This document shows positions 7,907 to 15,390 of a DNA stretch of 37,532 bases, piece by piece. A model generated the notes under the pieces. The model was given only the letters and a program-made list of their open reading frames with translations. It made no database searches and was not told the origin of the DNA. The stretch lies in assembly GCA_964400285.1 (NCBI GenBank), contig CAYNTK010000014.1, positions 1 to 37,532 of the forward strand, read 5' to 3'. This DNA comes from FEN-1279 sp964400285 (lineage in GTDB: Bacteria > Bacteroidota > Ignavibacteria > Tepidaquicellales > Tepidaquicellaceae). The position numbers and the translations under genes are program-made. How positions within the stretch are numbered: position 1 is the stretch's first letter; every line of letters starts with the position of its first letter.

Positions 7907-10387
7907 CTACAATCTAAAAAGATATTGCATCTTCAGAAAAAATTGCCTGTCAGTCAATACATATTTTGGCTGACCGTTTGGTGTATCCGTGTCATTGAAC
8001 ATATCGGTAAAACCTAAATAAAAAATAGTAAATGGATTTGGTTTATAACTTCCCAATGGATTAAAATAAAAACTTCCCGAAAATGTATTGTATTCACTTA
8101 TCAATCTAAAAGAAATATTTTTTGTTAAATTATATGTCGAGACATTCCTAAATATATATCCCGCATATATTTTCTCACCCTGATATCCTTTTGAAAGTTC
8201 GAAATACTCGTAATCATTTTGTATAGTTAAATTACTTAGTGGTTTTAAAGTTGACCAAAAACCAATTGATATCCCATACCCCACCGATGGATTATCTGAA
8301 CGTATAATATATTTTCCCATACTAATATTACCACCGAAAGTAATTTTTTTAAAAGAATTTACATCAAAATTCAAATATCCCCTCCTTACACCTTCGTGAA
8401 ACACACCTCTAAACTTTTCATTATTAACAAACATAAATCCAGTCGAAAGGCTTATTTGATTTCTGAACTGTATCCATACATTTGGCTGTAAAAATTGTTC
8501 TCTTGGTTTCCCGTCATAATAATTCTTTACAAATCCATAAAATTGTGGTTGTATTCTTAAAATAGTTTTCGATTCTGGATAAAACATATATCCTTGCCAC
8601 ATCTCAATTTGCCTGTAATCGTTTATTCCTAAATATCCGTTATCTCTTCTCGCTGTCGGTGATATATCTCGATAAGCAATATTATAATTCCAATGTCTGC
8701 CACTTCTCGTAAATATTCCATAGGTTTGATACCCTGTATAATACTCCCCATCTAACTTCTTTGTATAATCTCCACCATTAATTTTCCCCGAAGCATCATA
8801 ATCAGGATAATTAATTTCTTTCGTTACATATTTCATCAACTGAAAATCAAATATATAGCTTTCACTAAATTTAATTTTGCCATCGAATCCTATCGCCCTA
8901 TTATATCCATCAACATTCAATAATTGTGCTTTATTATTATTATAACTATCGAAATTAAGAAGTTTCATAGTAAATGGTCCTTCTTTATTCACTTCCCTAT
9001 CAGTCATTATAAACCCTATATATGCTTCATCTTTTATCGTATGTTTAATTCTTATAATATTCGATAGTGAAGTTCTATCAGTTAATATAAAATCGCTATT
9101 CTCGGCAAATGGAATTATAAATGATGTCTTTTTATCATAAGCAGACAAATAACCAAATTCTGTTTTACCAACTTTCCCTGTCGTCTTAAGTGCAATGAAA
9201 GGACTATTAATTGCTCTTGTGTAAACTACATATATTGGTGTCTGAAAAATATTTGCCCCTTCCAGAAAAAAAGGCCTTTTTTCTGAAAACGAAAATGCAA
9301 TAGGATTATTTACACTTATTATTCCTGCATCTGATTCGATTTGCGAATAGTCTGGATTTAATGTAAAATCCGCTGTAATATTTGATGTAATTCCATATTT
9401 TATATTAAAACCAATATCCCCTTCTGGCTTTTCATTTTTAAATTCGGAATTTGAATTTTTGTAATCTGTAATAGCTCCTGTTTGAGAACCAATTACGTAT
9501 GGAAGTAATTCAAAATTTTTCCCTCCCTTAATACTTTCCACTCCATTAATTTTACAAGCCCTTGTAAAAAGTGTCGGGTCATCTCTTGTTATTGGCATAA
9601 GTGAATATTGAAACCTGTTTTCTCTTGGTCTTATACGTAATAATTGAATTTGCCAATCCTGAACTTTTTTATTGGGAAATCTAATACTTTTAAATGGTAT
9701 TGCAATTTCTATTGTCCATTTATTATGATATATTTTTGCATCGGAATACCATATCATATCGAATGTTGCATCTTCATTTCCCGGAGTTGTCCACATTAAA
9801 TCACCTTGTATCCCATAAGGATTCACGAATAATTCATACGCTTGACGTCCTTCATTATATGTATCCAAAAAAAATCCGCAAAAATCATCTGAAAACATTT
9901 TGTCTCTTTCACATAAGGTCTTTCGCATTTTAATCATATCATTTTCATAGCATATAAATCCAAAATATAAATTATCTTCATCATAATATATTATCACTTC
10001 TGTTTCGACTTCTGGTTTTGTGTTTTCTCCAGGATTTACTTCACAAAAATTCCCATACCTCGATGCTTTCGACCATACAGGTTCATCGAGGATTCCATCA
10101 ATTCTTATATTTGTATTGTCAAATCGTTTTATCGATATCGATTGATAATTATTTGGTTTGAAAGTTATATTTCTATCCGTTGAATTTGAATCGTTGGCGT
10201 TTATATATTCTATAGATTCTGAAGTGTTTATTATTTTATTATCAAGACCTATAATCCTGTTCTCATCATTATTTCTTAATGCTTCTTCATCACTTAATTC
10301 TTGAGTGTAAACATTAAGTATGTTTATGAAAAAAAATAAAAAGACTGTTATATAAATTTTTTTATACAGTAATTTATATCCCTCCAT
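7907..10387 (-). CDS. Outer-membrane DUF5916 protein with CBM9-like N-terminal domain
   Basis: An 826-residue exported protein. A signal peptide covers about residues 1-29 (core FLFFFINILNVYTQ). Residues about 85-280 form a carbohydrate-binding family 9-like domain, seen in IRIDGILDEPVWSKA, TEVIIYYDEDNLYFGF, the aromatic segment around FDMIWYSDAKIY, and the IEIAIPFKSIRF strand. The rest matches DUF5916, including the SFSEKRPFFLEGANIF segment, followed by a long series of alternating aromatic strands typical of a beta-barrel and a terminal aromatic residue (QYLFRL). The family is widespread in Bacteroidota and its relatives and is usually called a hydrolase without proof. A surface barrel presenting a sugar-binding domain is the supported statement. 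Confidence 0.85.
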   Translation of the reverse strand: MEGYKLLYKKIYITVFLFFFINILNVYTQELSDEEALRNNDENRIIGLDNKIINTSESIEYINANDSNSTDRNITFKPNNYQSISIKRFDNTNIRIDGILDEPVWSKASRYGNFCEVNPGENTKPEVETEVIIYYDEDNLYFGFICYENDMIKMRKTLCERDKMFSDDFCGFFLDTYNEGRQAYELFVNPYGIQGDLMWTTPGNEDATFDMIWYSDAKIYHNKWTIEIAIPFKSIRFPNKKVQDWQIQLLRIRPRENRFQYSLMPITRDDPTLFTRACKINGVESIKGGKNFELLPYVIGSQTGAITDYKNSNSEFKNEKPEGDIGFNIKYGITSNITADFTLNPDYSQIESDAGIISVNNPIAFSFSEKRPFFLEGANIFQTPIYVVYTRAINSPFIALKTTGKVGKTEFGYLSAYDKKTSFIIPFAENSDFILTDRTSLSNIIRIKHTIKDEAYIGFIMTDREVNKEGPFTMKLLNFDSYNNNKAQLLNVDGYNRAIGFDGKIKFSESYIFDFQLMKYVTKEINYPDYDASGKINGGDYTKKLDGEYYTGYQTYGIFTRSGRHWNYNIAYRDISPTARRDNGYLGINDYRQIEMWQGYMFYPESKTILRIQPQFYGFVKNYYDGKPREQFLQPNVWIQFRNQISLSTGFMFVNNEKFRGVFHEGVRRGYLNFDVNSFKKITFGGNISMGKYIIRSDNPSVGYGISIGFWSTLKPLSNLTIQNDYEYFELSKGYQGEKIYAGYIFRNVSTYNLTKNISFRLISEYNTFSGSFYFNPLGSYKPNPFTIFYLGFTDMFNDTDTPNGQPKYVLTDRQFFLKMQYLFRL

Positions 10388-10493
10388 TTAATATCCTTAT
10401 AAAATAATATTTTCCTTTTAATAACGTATAAAACACAAAAAAGTTACAGAGGTTATATAAATTAAAATTTTTAAATAAATAATATTCTTTGTT

Positions 10494-10838
10494 TTATTCC
10501 ATCATATAATATTTCTTCTTGTTCTTCCAACCTGCCCTACTTTCGTAATCTACAAAATATATTTTCAAATCCGCCTGACTTTCATAATCAACAAAATATA
10601 TCTTTTTGTCTGCTTGACTTTGGTAATCGACAAAATACCACCTCCCATTATTCCTTCCTGCCTGACTTTGATATTTAACTTTATAAACGCATAAATCCGC
10701 CTGGCTTTCATAATTAACAACATATACTTTCACATCTGCTTGACTTTGATAATCAACCGAATAAACTTTCTGGGCTTTTGCAGTTCCGTAAAAAAGTAAA
10801 ACAAAAATTATAAAAATTATTAAATGTAATTTTTCCAT
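10494..10838 (-). CDS. Exported six-repeat protein resembling the DUF6150 / 7(1) septoil knot family
   Basis: A 114-residue protein with a signal peptide ending at about residue 22 (GTAKA-Q). The mature part is almost entirely six copies of a roughly 13-residue unit: VDYQSQAD, VNYESQAD, VKYQSQAG, VDYQSQAD, VDYESQAD and VDYESRAG. Each has a Y-x-SQAD/G core and an intervening V-x-xYxV strand, with one longer spacer after the third (RNNGRWYF). It closes with AGWKNKKKYY. The pattern matches my recollection of DUF6150, later associated with a sevenfold (7_1) knotted fold. Function is unknown; the signal peptide puts it in the periplasm or outside. It is divergent from the dcp gene and about 105 bp upstream of the DUF5916 gene on the same strand. 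Confidence 0.75.
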   Translation of the reverse strand: MEKLHLIIFIIFVLLFYGTAKAQKVYSVDYQSQADVKVYVVNYESQADLCVYKVKYQSQAGRNNGRWYFVDYQSQADKKIYFVDYESQADLKIYFVDYESRAGWKNKKKYYMME

Positions 10839-11049
10839 AATATATTATTTTTAAATTATTCTTTATTTTATTACTTCAATATACATAAATTCGTTCCTGA
10901 AAAACTTTTATTAAGATAAAATTCTGACATTTAAAATAAAATCCCTATTAATAACCAAAAATTTGAAAATTATGCTCTAATAAATCCATTTTTAAAATCA
11001 TTTCAAAAAACTAATTTAGAAATATCGAATAAACAAAATCCTTAACTTT
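10839..11049. other. Divergent promoter region, no recognised site
   Basis: A 211-bp AT-rich gap between the divergent knot-like protein gene and the dcp gene. It must hold two promoters, but I could not identify a convincing pair of elements. The dcp start lacks a Shine-Dalgarno sequence. Confidence 0.35.
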
Positions 11050-13146
11050 ATGAAAAAAATAATATTTTTAATATCTTTTATTATGTCAATTCAGGTAAAT
11101 TTATTTTCACAAGATAACCCATTACTAAAAGAATATAATACACCTTATAATGTTCCACCTTTTGAATTGATAAAAAATGAACATTTTCTCCCAGCTTTCA
11201 GAGAAGGAATTAAACAACAAGCGGAATTAATAGAAGCTATAGTAAATAATCCCGAATCCCCTACTTTCAAAAACACAATTGAAGCACTCGAATACAGCGA
11301 CGACTTACTCATGGAAATAAGTGGAGTATTCTACAACCTTACTGCTGCTAACACAAATAAAGAACTACAAAAAATTGCTTCTGATATCGCACCTGAATTA
11401 TCTGCTCATAATGATAACATTCTCTTAAATGAAAAACTATTTAAACGCATAAAAGAGGTTTACAATAAAAAAGGTTTGCTCTCGAATCAGGAACAAATTA
11501 AATTACTCGAAGAAACTTATAATAAATTTGTTAGAGGTGGTGCTAACTTAGATGAAACAAAAAAAGCAAGATTAAGAGAAATTAATAAAGAACTTTCTTT
11601 ATTAAGACTTAAATTCGGAGAAAACCTTCTCGCAGAAACTAACGGTTTTAAACTTGTAATCGAAGATAAAAAAGACTTATCAGGACTTCCCGAATCCATT
11701 GTAAATGCTGCGTTTGAGACAGGTCAAAAAAACGGTTTGGAAGGAAAATGGATTTTCACTTTGCATAATCCAAGCTTAATGCCCTTCTTACAATATGCTG
11801 ATAATAGAGATTTAAGAGAAAAAATCTGGAGAGCTTATAGCAATAGAGGAAATAATGATAACGAATATGATAATAAAGAAATAATTATTAATATTATTAA
11901 CCTGAAATTAGAAAGAGCAAAACTTCTTGGTTTTAATACTACTGCCGATTTCATTCTCGATGAAACTATGGCAAAAACTCCTGCAAATGTATTTGAATTT
12001 TTAAACAAATTATGGAAACCTTCACTGGAAGCTGCAAAAAAAGAAGCTGAAGAATTACAAAAATTGATTGATAAAGAAGGTGGTAACTTTAAACTTCAAC
12101 CATGGGATTGGAGATATTATGCCGAAAAATTAAAAAAAGAAAAATACAACCTCGATGAAGAAATGCTTAAGCCTTATTTTGAACTCGAAAAGGTTAAAAA
12201 TGGTATATTTTTTCTCGCAAATAAACTCTACGGTTTAAATTTCAAAAAACTCGATAATATGCCTAAATATGATGATGATGTTCAGGTCTATGAAATAAAC
12301 GATGAAGATGGAAGTCACATAGGTATCTATTATGTCGATTTACACCCCAGAGCAGGAAAACGTGGTGGCGCTTGGATGAATAGCTACAGAAAAAGACATA
12401 TTTCTAAAGATGGGAAATTAATTTCACCAATCATTACTAATGTTTGCAATTTTTCAAGACCTACTGGTGATTTACCTGCATTGCTAACCTTCGATGAAGT
12501 TGAAACTTTCTTTCACGAATTCGGTCACGCTTTGCACGGATTCCTTTCCAAATGCACTTATCGGACTATCGGTGGAACAAGCGTTCCAAGAGATTTTGTC
12601 GAACTTCCTTCGCAAATTATGGAAAACTGGCTCGATGAACCAGAGATGCTCGAAGTCTATGCAAGACATTACAAAACAGGCGAAATTATCCCTAAAGATT
12701 TAATTGAGAAACTCGATAACAGTTCTAAATTTGGACAAGGTTTTGCAACAACCGAATATCTCGCTGCTTCGCTTCTCGATATGGAATATCATACTTTAAC
12801 CGAAGACCTTAAAATTTCTCCACTTGAATTTGAGAAAAAAATACTCGATGAAAAATATGGTTTGATTCCTGAAATTATATCAAGATATAAAAGCACCTAT
12901 TTCAATCATATATTCAATTCTGGTTACACTGCTGGCTATTATAGCTACATCTGGGCTGAAGTGCTCGACGCTGATGCTTATGAATTATTTAAACAAAATG
13001 GAATATTCGATAAAGCAACTGCAGAATCTTTCAGAAAAAATATTCTCGAAAAAGGTGGAACCGAAGACCCAATGGTGCTCTATAAACGATTCCGTGGCTC
13101 TGAACCATCGATAGAACCACTACTGTCAAAAAGAGGATTAAAATAA
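11050..13146 (+). CDS. dcp: Secreted M3-family peptidyl-dipeptidase (Dcp-like)
   Basis: A 698-residue zinc metallopeptidase of the M3 family (Dcp/oligopeptidase A/thimet group), which removes dipeptides from peptide C-termini or cleaves short peptides. The zinc site is complete: H489, E490 and H493 in FHEFGH, and E518 in VELPSQ, 25 residues after H493 as in thimet oligopeptidase. The substrate-side segment near the C-terminus (YTAGYYSYIWAEVLDADAY) is the conserved family motif. An N-terminal signal peptide (about 1-21, ending LFSQ) places it in the periplasm, as in many Bacteroidota homologues and unlike the E. coli cytosolic enzymes. Transcribed alone, with a probable hairpin terminator about 100 bp downstream. 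Confidence 0.94.
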   Translation: MKKIIFLISFIMSIQVNLFSQDNPLLKEYNTPYNVPPFELIKNEHFLPAFREGIKQQAELIEAIVNNPESPTFKNTIEALEYSDDLLMEISGVFYNLTAANTNKELQKIASDIAPELSAHNDNILLNEKLFKRIKEVYNKKGLLSNQEQIKLLEETYNKFVRGGANLDETKKARLREINKELSLLRLKFGENLLAETNGFKLVIEDKKDLSGLPESIVNAAFETGQKNGLEGKWIFTLHNPSLMPFLQYADNRDLREKIWRAYSNRGNNDNEYDNKEIIINIINLKLERAKLLGFNTTADFILDETMAKTPANVFEFLNKLWKPSLEAAKKEAEELQKLIDKEGGNFKLQPWDWRYYAEKLKKEKYNLDEEMLKPYFELEKVKNGIFFLANKLYGLNFKKLDNMPKYDDDVQVYEINDEDGSHIGIYYVDLHPRAGKRGGAWMNSYRKRHISKDGKLISPIITNVCNFSRPTGDLPALLTFDEVETFFHEFGHALHGFLSKCTYRTIGGTSVPRDFVELPSQIMENWLDEPEMLEVYARHYKTGEIIPKDLIEKLDNSSKFGQGFATTEYLAASLLDMEYHTLTEDLKISPLEFEKKILDEKYGLIPEIISRYKSTYFNHIFNSGYTAGYYSYIWAEVLDADAYELFKQNGIFDKATAESFRKNILEKGGTEDPMVLYKRFRGSEPSIEPLLSKRGLK

Positions 13147-13161
13147 AATTTTATATAAATA

Positions 13162-13326
13162 ACTGAAGTTACGCAAAATGCTAAAAGTTCTTAAGTTCAG
13201 CCCACGAATTTATTCGTGGGAATTTAATAAACGTTAAATTGAAACCGTTTTAACGGTTTTTTATAAAACAAAATTCAAATAAAATATAACATATAATGTA
13301 AAATCTGTATTTTGCGTTACTTCAGT
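13162..13326. repeat. MITE/REP-like element with terminal inverted repeats and two nested hairpins
   Basis: About 165 bp bounded by 18-bp inverted repeats with one mismatch: ACTGAAGTTACGCAAAAT at 13162-13179 against ATTTTGCGTTACTTCAGT at 13309-13326. Inside are two tight palindromes, CCCACGAAT-TT-ATTCGTGGG (13201-13220) and AAACCGTT-TT-AACGGTTT (13242-13259). The element has no coding capacity. The structure resembles a non-autonomous transposable or REP-type element that has landed behind dcp. Confidence 0.65.
13242..13262 (+). terminator. Probable terminator downstream of dcp
   Basis: An 8-bp perfect stem (AAACCGTT/AACGGTTT) with a 2-nt loop, running into a stretch of T residues on the plus strand. 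It is part of the MITE-like element and may have been recruited as the dcp terminator. Confidence 0.45.
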
Positions 13327-13350
13327 AAATAATATACATATAAAAATAAA

Positions 13351-13380
13351 AAAAACTCTGTAAGAATACAGAGTCTTTTT
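13351..13380. terminator. Bidirectional intrinsic terminator
   Basis: Perfect 8-bp stem ACTCTGTA (13355-13362) and TACAGAGT (13367-13374) with loop AGAA. It is flanked by an A-run on the left and CTTTTTC on the right, so it can act in both directions. It can stop transcription from dcp and leftward transcription from the tRNA. Confidence 0.8.
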
Positions 13381-13386
13381 CTTGAA

Positions 13387-13470
13387 CTATCGACAAAACT
13401 TAAACTCGTGACCTTCACGATATTCATCGGGATGCTCTTCCGTTCATTTTTAAAAAATAGCCCGATATAC
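13387..13470 (-). pseudogene. Decayed tRNA copy (3' half best preserved)
   Basis: Bases 13387-13414 match the T-arm and acceptor part of the neighbouring tRNA-Thr (13490-13517) at 24 of 28 positions, in the same orientation. Beyond that only a weak tRNA-like pattern continues, including GAAGAGCA resembling the D-arm side. The acceptor and anticodon stems do not form cleanly, so it should be non-functional. Either a tandem tRNA that decayed, or a tRNA 3'-end duplication left by an integrated element. Confidence 0.5.
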
Positions 13471-13487
13471 TAACCACACCCTTTTTG

Positions 13488-13560
13488 AGCTAGCGACGAG
13501 ACTTGAACTCGTGACCTGTTGATTACGAATCAACTGCTCTACCAACTGAGCTACGCTAGC
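13488..13560 (-). tRNA. tRNA-Thr (anticodon CGU)
   Basis: A 73-nt cloverleaf on the minus strand. The 7-bp acceptor stem is GCTAGCG/CGCTAGC. The D-arm region is GCTCAGTTGGTAGAGC. The anticodon stem GTTGA/TCAAC encloses loop TTCGTAA with anticodon CGT. The T-arm CACGAGTTCAAGTCTCGTG-like stem-loop has a normal TTCAA loop. The discriminator base is T, and no CCA is encoded. It reads ACG threonine codons. Confidence 0.95.
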
Positions 13561-13668
13561 ATTTTCAATATTAAATTACAAATGTTATATGTTAAATTAA
13601 ATAATAAAATTATTATACTAAATACTAATCTTATTATTCGAAAATAAAATTATTTCATTTAAAATTAC

Positions 13669-14032
13669 TTATTTTTTCAAATTCTTGCTTGTCCAGAAAA
13701 TAATTTTATCTGTTATCTTTATCAATTCCTCATAATCATTTAATAATGACTCCGAAGATTTATTATCAATATAATCAGAATCCCTTAATAAATTAATCCA
13801 ATAAGAAGTTTCTCTTGATTCTTTATGAGCAATATACATTTTATTCATAAAGTCTTTTTACTTATTGCTCCGATAGCCTCTTCAACATTTGCACCTATAT
13901 ATTTTCCGCATCTCAAGATTTGTTTCGAAAGTACATATTCCTTTTTCTTGGAATTAAGATATTTATACAATTTAATAATTCTTAAAGCAAAATCATAGAC
14001 TTTACCTTAATTAAATTATCTTTATCGTACAT
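13669..14032 (-). pseudogene. Four-helix-bundle protein (S23/IVS-type) gene, broken by two frameshifts
   Basis: Read across two single-base losses, this encodes a 121-residue protein of the four-helix-bundle family (PF05635-like, often found in 23S rRNA intervening sequences). It starts MYDKDNLIKG, continues KVYDFALRIIKLYKYL, RCGKYIGANVEEAIGA and AHKESRETSYWINLLRDS, and ends IIFWTSKNLKK. The first shift is near 14004-14010, where one A seems missing before GGTAAAGTC. The second is near 13852-13856, where one G seems missing before ACTTTATG. Without correction each frame stops early. The corrected length is normal for the family. The two short losses could be real decay or sequencing errors; the surrounding long genes are intact, which favours decay. 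Confidence 0.85.
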
Positions 14033-14091
14033 TTTTTTCAAATGTTAAATTAATAATATATATAATTACATATAACATTTAACATCTAACA

Positions 14092-15357
14092 TTAAGTACC
14101 AGCACTGAAGTCTTCGCTATACTTAATCTGCTCTTTTGTCAGCTTATCGATTTTCATTCCCATTGTAGCAAGTTTTAATCCTGCAATTTCTTGGTCCATT
14201 TCTTCTGGTAAAGTGTGAACATCTACTGGATATTTTTTACCAGCTTTATAAGCATTTACTAATGCTAATTGTGCATTAAACTGATTTGCAAAACTCATAT
14301 CCATCACTTCAGATGGATGTCCTTCTGCTGCAGATAAATTAACTAATCTACCTTTTGCAAGTATATAAATCTTCTTACCGTTTTTCAAAATATATTCTTC
14401 ACAGTTCGGTCTTATTGTTCTTTTAAACTTTGTAATTTCTTCGAGCTCGACAAGGTTAATTTCGCAATCATAATGTCCTGTATTACATACTATCGCACCG
14501 TCTTTCATCGATAAGAAATGCCTTTTTACAATTACATCCTTCACACCAGTTGCAGTTATAAATATATCTCCTATCTTTGCTGCTTCGTCCATCTTCATCA
14601 CCTCGTGACCTTCGAGCGTTCCTTTCAATGCCGCAGTTGGTTTAACCTCTGTTATAATTGTATTTGCTCCAAGCCCTTTTGCTTTATTTGCAACTCCGCT
14701 TCCGCAATGCCCGTAACCCGCTACTACGAAATTCTTTCCTGCAATTAAAACTGATGTCGCTCTTAAAATTCCATCGATAGAAGATTGTCCTGTTCCATAT
14801 ACATTATCGAAATCCCACTTAGTTATCATATCGTTAACAGCAAATACAGGATATTTCAATGCTCCCTTTTCAGCCATTTTTCTTAAACGATGAACACCGG
14901 TTGTAGTTTCTTCTGTTCCACCGATTATATTTGGTATCAAATTGTGATATTTATTATGAACCGTAAAAATTAAATCCGCACCATCATCTAAAGTCAAATG
15001 TGGCTTAAAATCGAGCGTCCTGTCTATACACCAATAAAATTCTTTCGTATTCATTCCATGCCAAGCAAAAATTGAAATTCCTTCCTTTGCTAAAGCTGCT
15101 GCTACATCATCTTGTGTTGAAAGTGGATTGCATCCGCTCCAGGATACTTCCGCTCCTGCATCTTTAAATGTTTTTATTAAAACTGCCGTCTCTTTTGTTA
15201 CGTGAAGACATCCTGCAATTTTAAATCCTTTAAAAGGTTTTGTCTTTTTATACTTTGCTCTTAATGCTGCAAGCACAGGCATTCTCGATTCTGCCCACTG
15301 GATTTTCATTTCTCCCTGCTTTGCAAGTTTTAAATCTTTTACTTTGAATTTAGCCAA
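14092..15357 (-). CDS. ahcY: S-adenosylhomocysteinase (short, archaeal/thermophile-type)
   Basis: A 421-residue NAD-dependent enzyme that splits S-adenosylhomocysteine into adenosine and homocysteine, clearing the product of SAM-dependent methylation. Key residues are visible: H52 in LHVTKETAVL, D125 in LDDGADL, E150 in GGTEETTTGVHRL, and K180 and D184 in TKWDFDN. The NAD loop at 214-221 is GYGHCGSG, not the usual GYGDVGKG. The protein ends in a GT dipeptide rather than the long KPxxYRY tail, which with its length puts it in the shorter class. A related archaeal enzyme prefers S-inosylhomocysteine, so substrate preference is open. The start is TTG, fixed by a clear Shine-Dalgarno sequence. 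It is followed by aspS upstream on the same strand, 33 bp away. Confidence 0.95.
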   Translation of the reverse strand: MAKFKVKDLKLAKQGEMKIQWAESRMPVLAALRAKYKKTKPFKGFKIAGCLHVTKETAVLIKTFKDAGAEVSWSGCNPLSTQDDVAAALAKEGISIFAWHGMNTKEFYWCIDRTLDFKPHLTLDDGADLIFTVHNKYHNLIPNIIGGTEETTTGVHRLRKMAEKGALKYPVFAVNDMITKWDFDNVYGTGQSSIDGILRATSVLIAGKNFVVAGYGHCGSGVANKAKGLGANTIITEVKPTAALKGTLEGHEVMKMDEAAKIGDIFITATGVKDVIVKRHFLSMKDGAIVCNTGHYDCEINLVELEEITKFKRTIRPNCEEYILKNGKKIYILAKGRLVNLSAAEGHPSEVMDMSFANQFNAQLALVNAYKAGKKYPVDVHTLPEEMDQEIAGLKLATMGMKIDKLTKEQIKYSEDFSAGT

Positions 15358-15372
15358 TTAATTTATCTCCTT
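15358..15372 (-). promoter_or_regulatory. Shine-Dalgarno site fixing the TTG start of ahcY
   Basis: On the minus strand AAGGAG (15367-15372) sits nine bases before TTG at 15355-15357. It is one of the few clear ribosome-binding sites in the window; other starts examined here lack one. It supports the TTG over the next in-frame ATG, 16 codons in. Confidence 0.75.
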
Positions 15373-15390
15373 AATTTATTTATTAATATT

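Noticed and set aside
10494..10838. SQAD repeats as a DNA-level tandem repeat
   Set aside because: The repetition is at protein level inside one coding frame with a signal peptide; the codons vary between units.
13580..14080. 13-bp inverted AAATGTTATATGT copies flanking the broken four-helix-bundle gene as transposon ends
   Set aside because: Short, very AT-rich and similar to many nearby runs; no transposase or target duplication.
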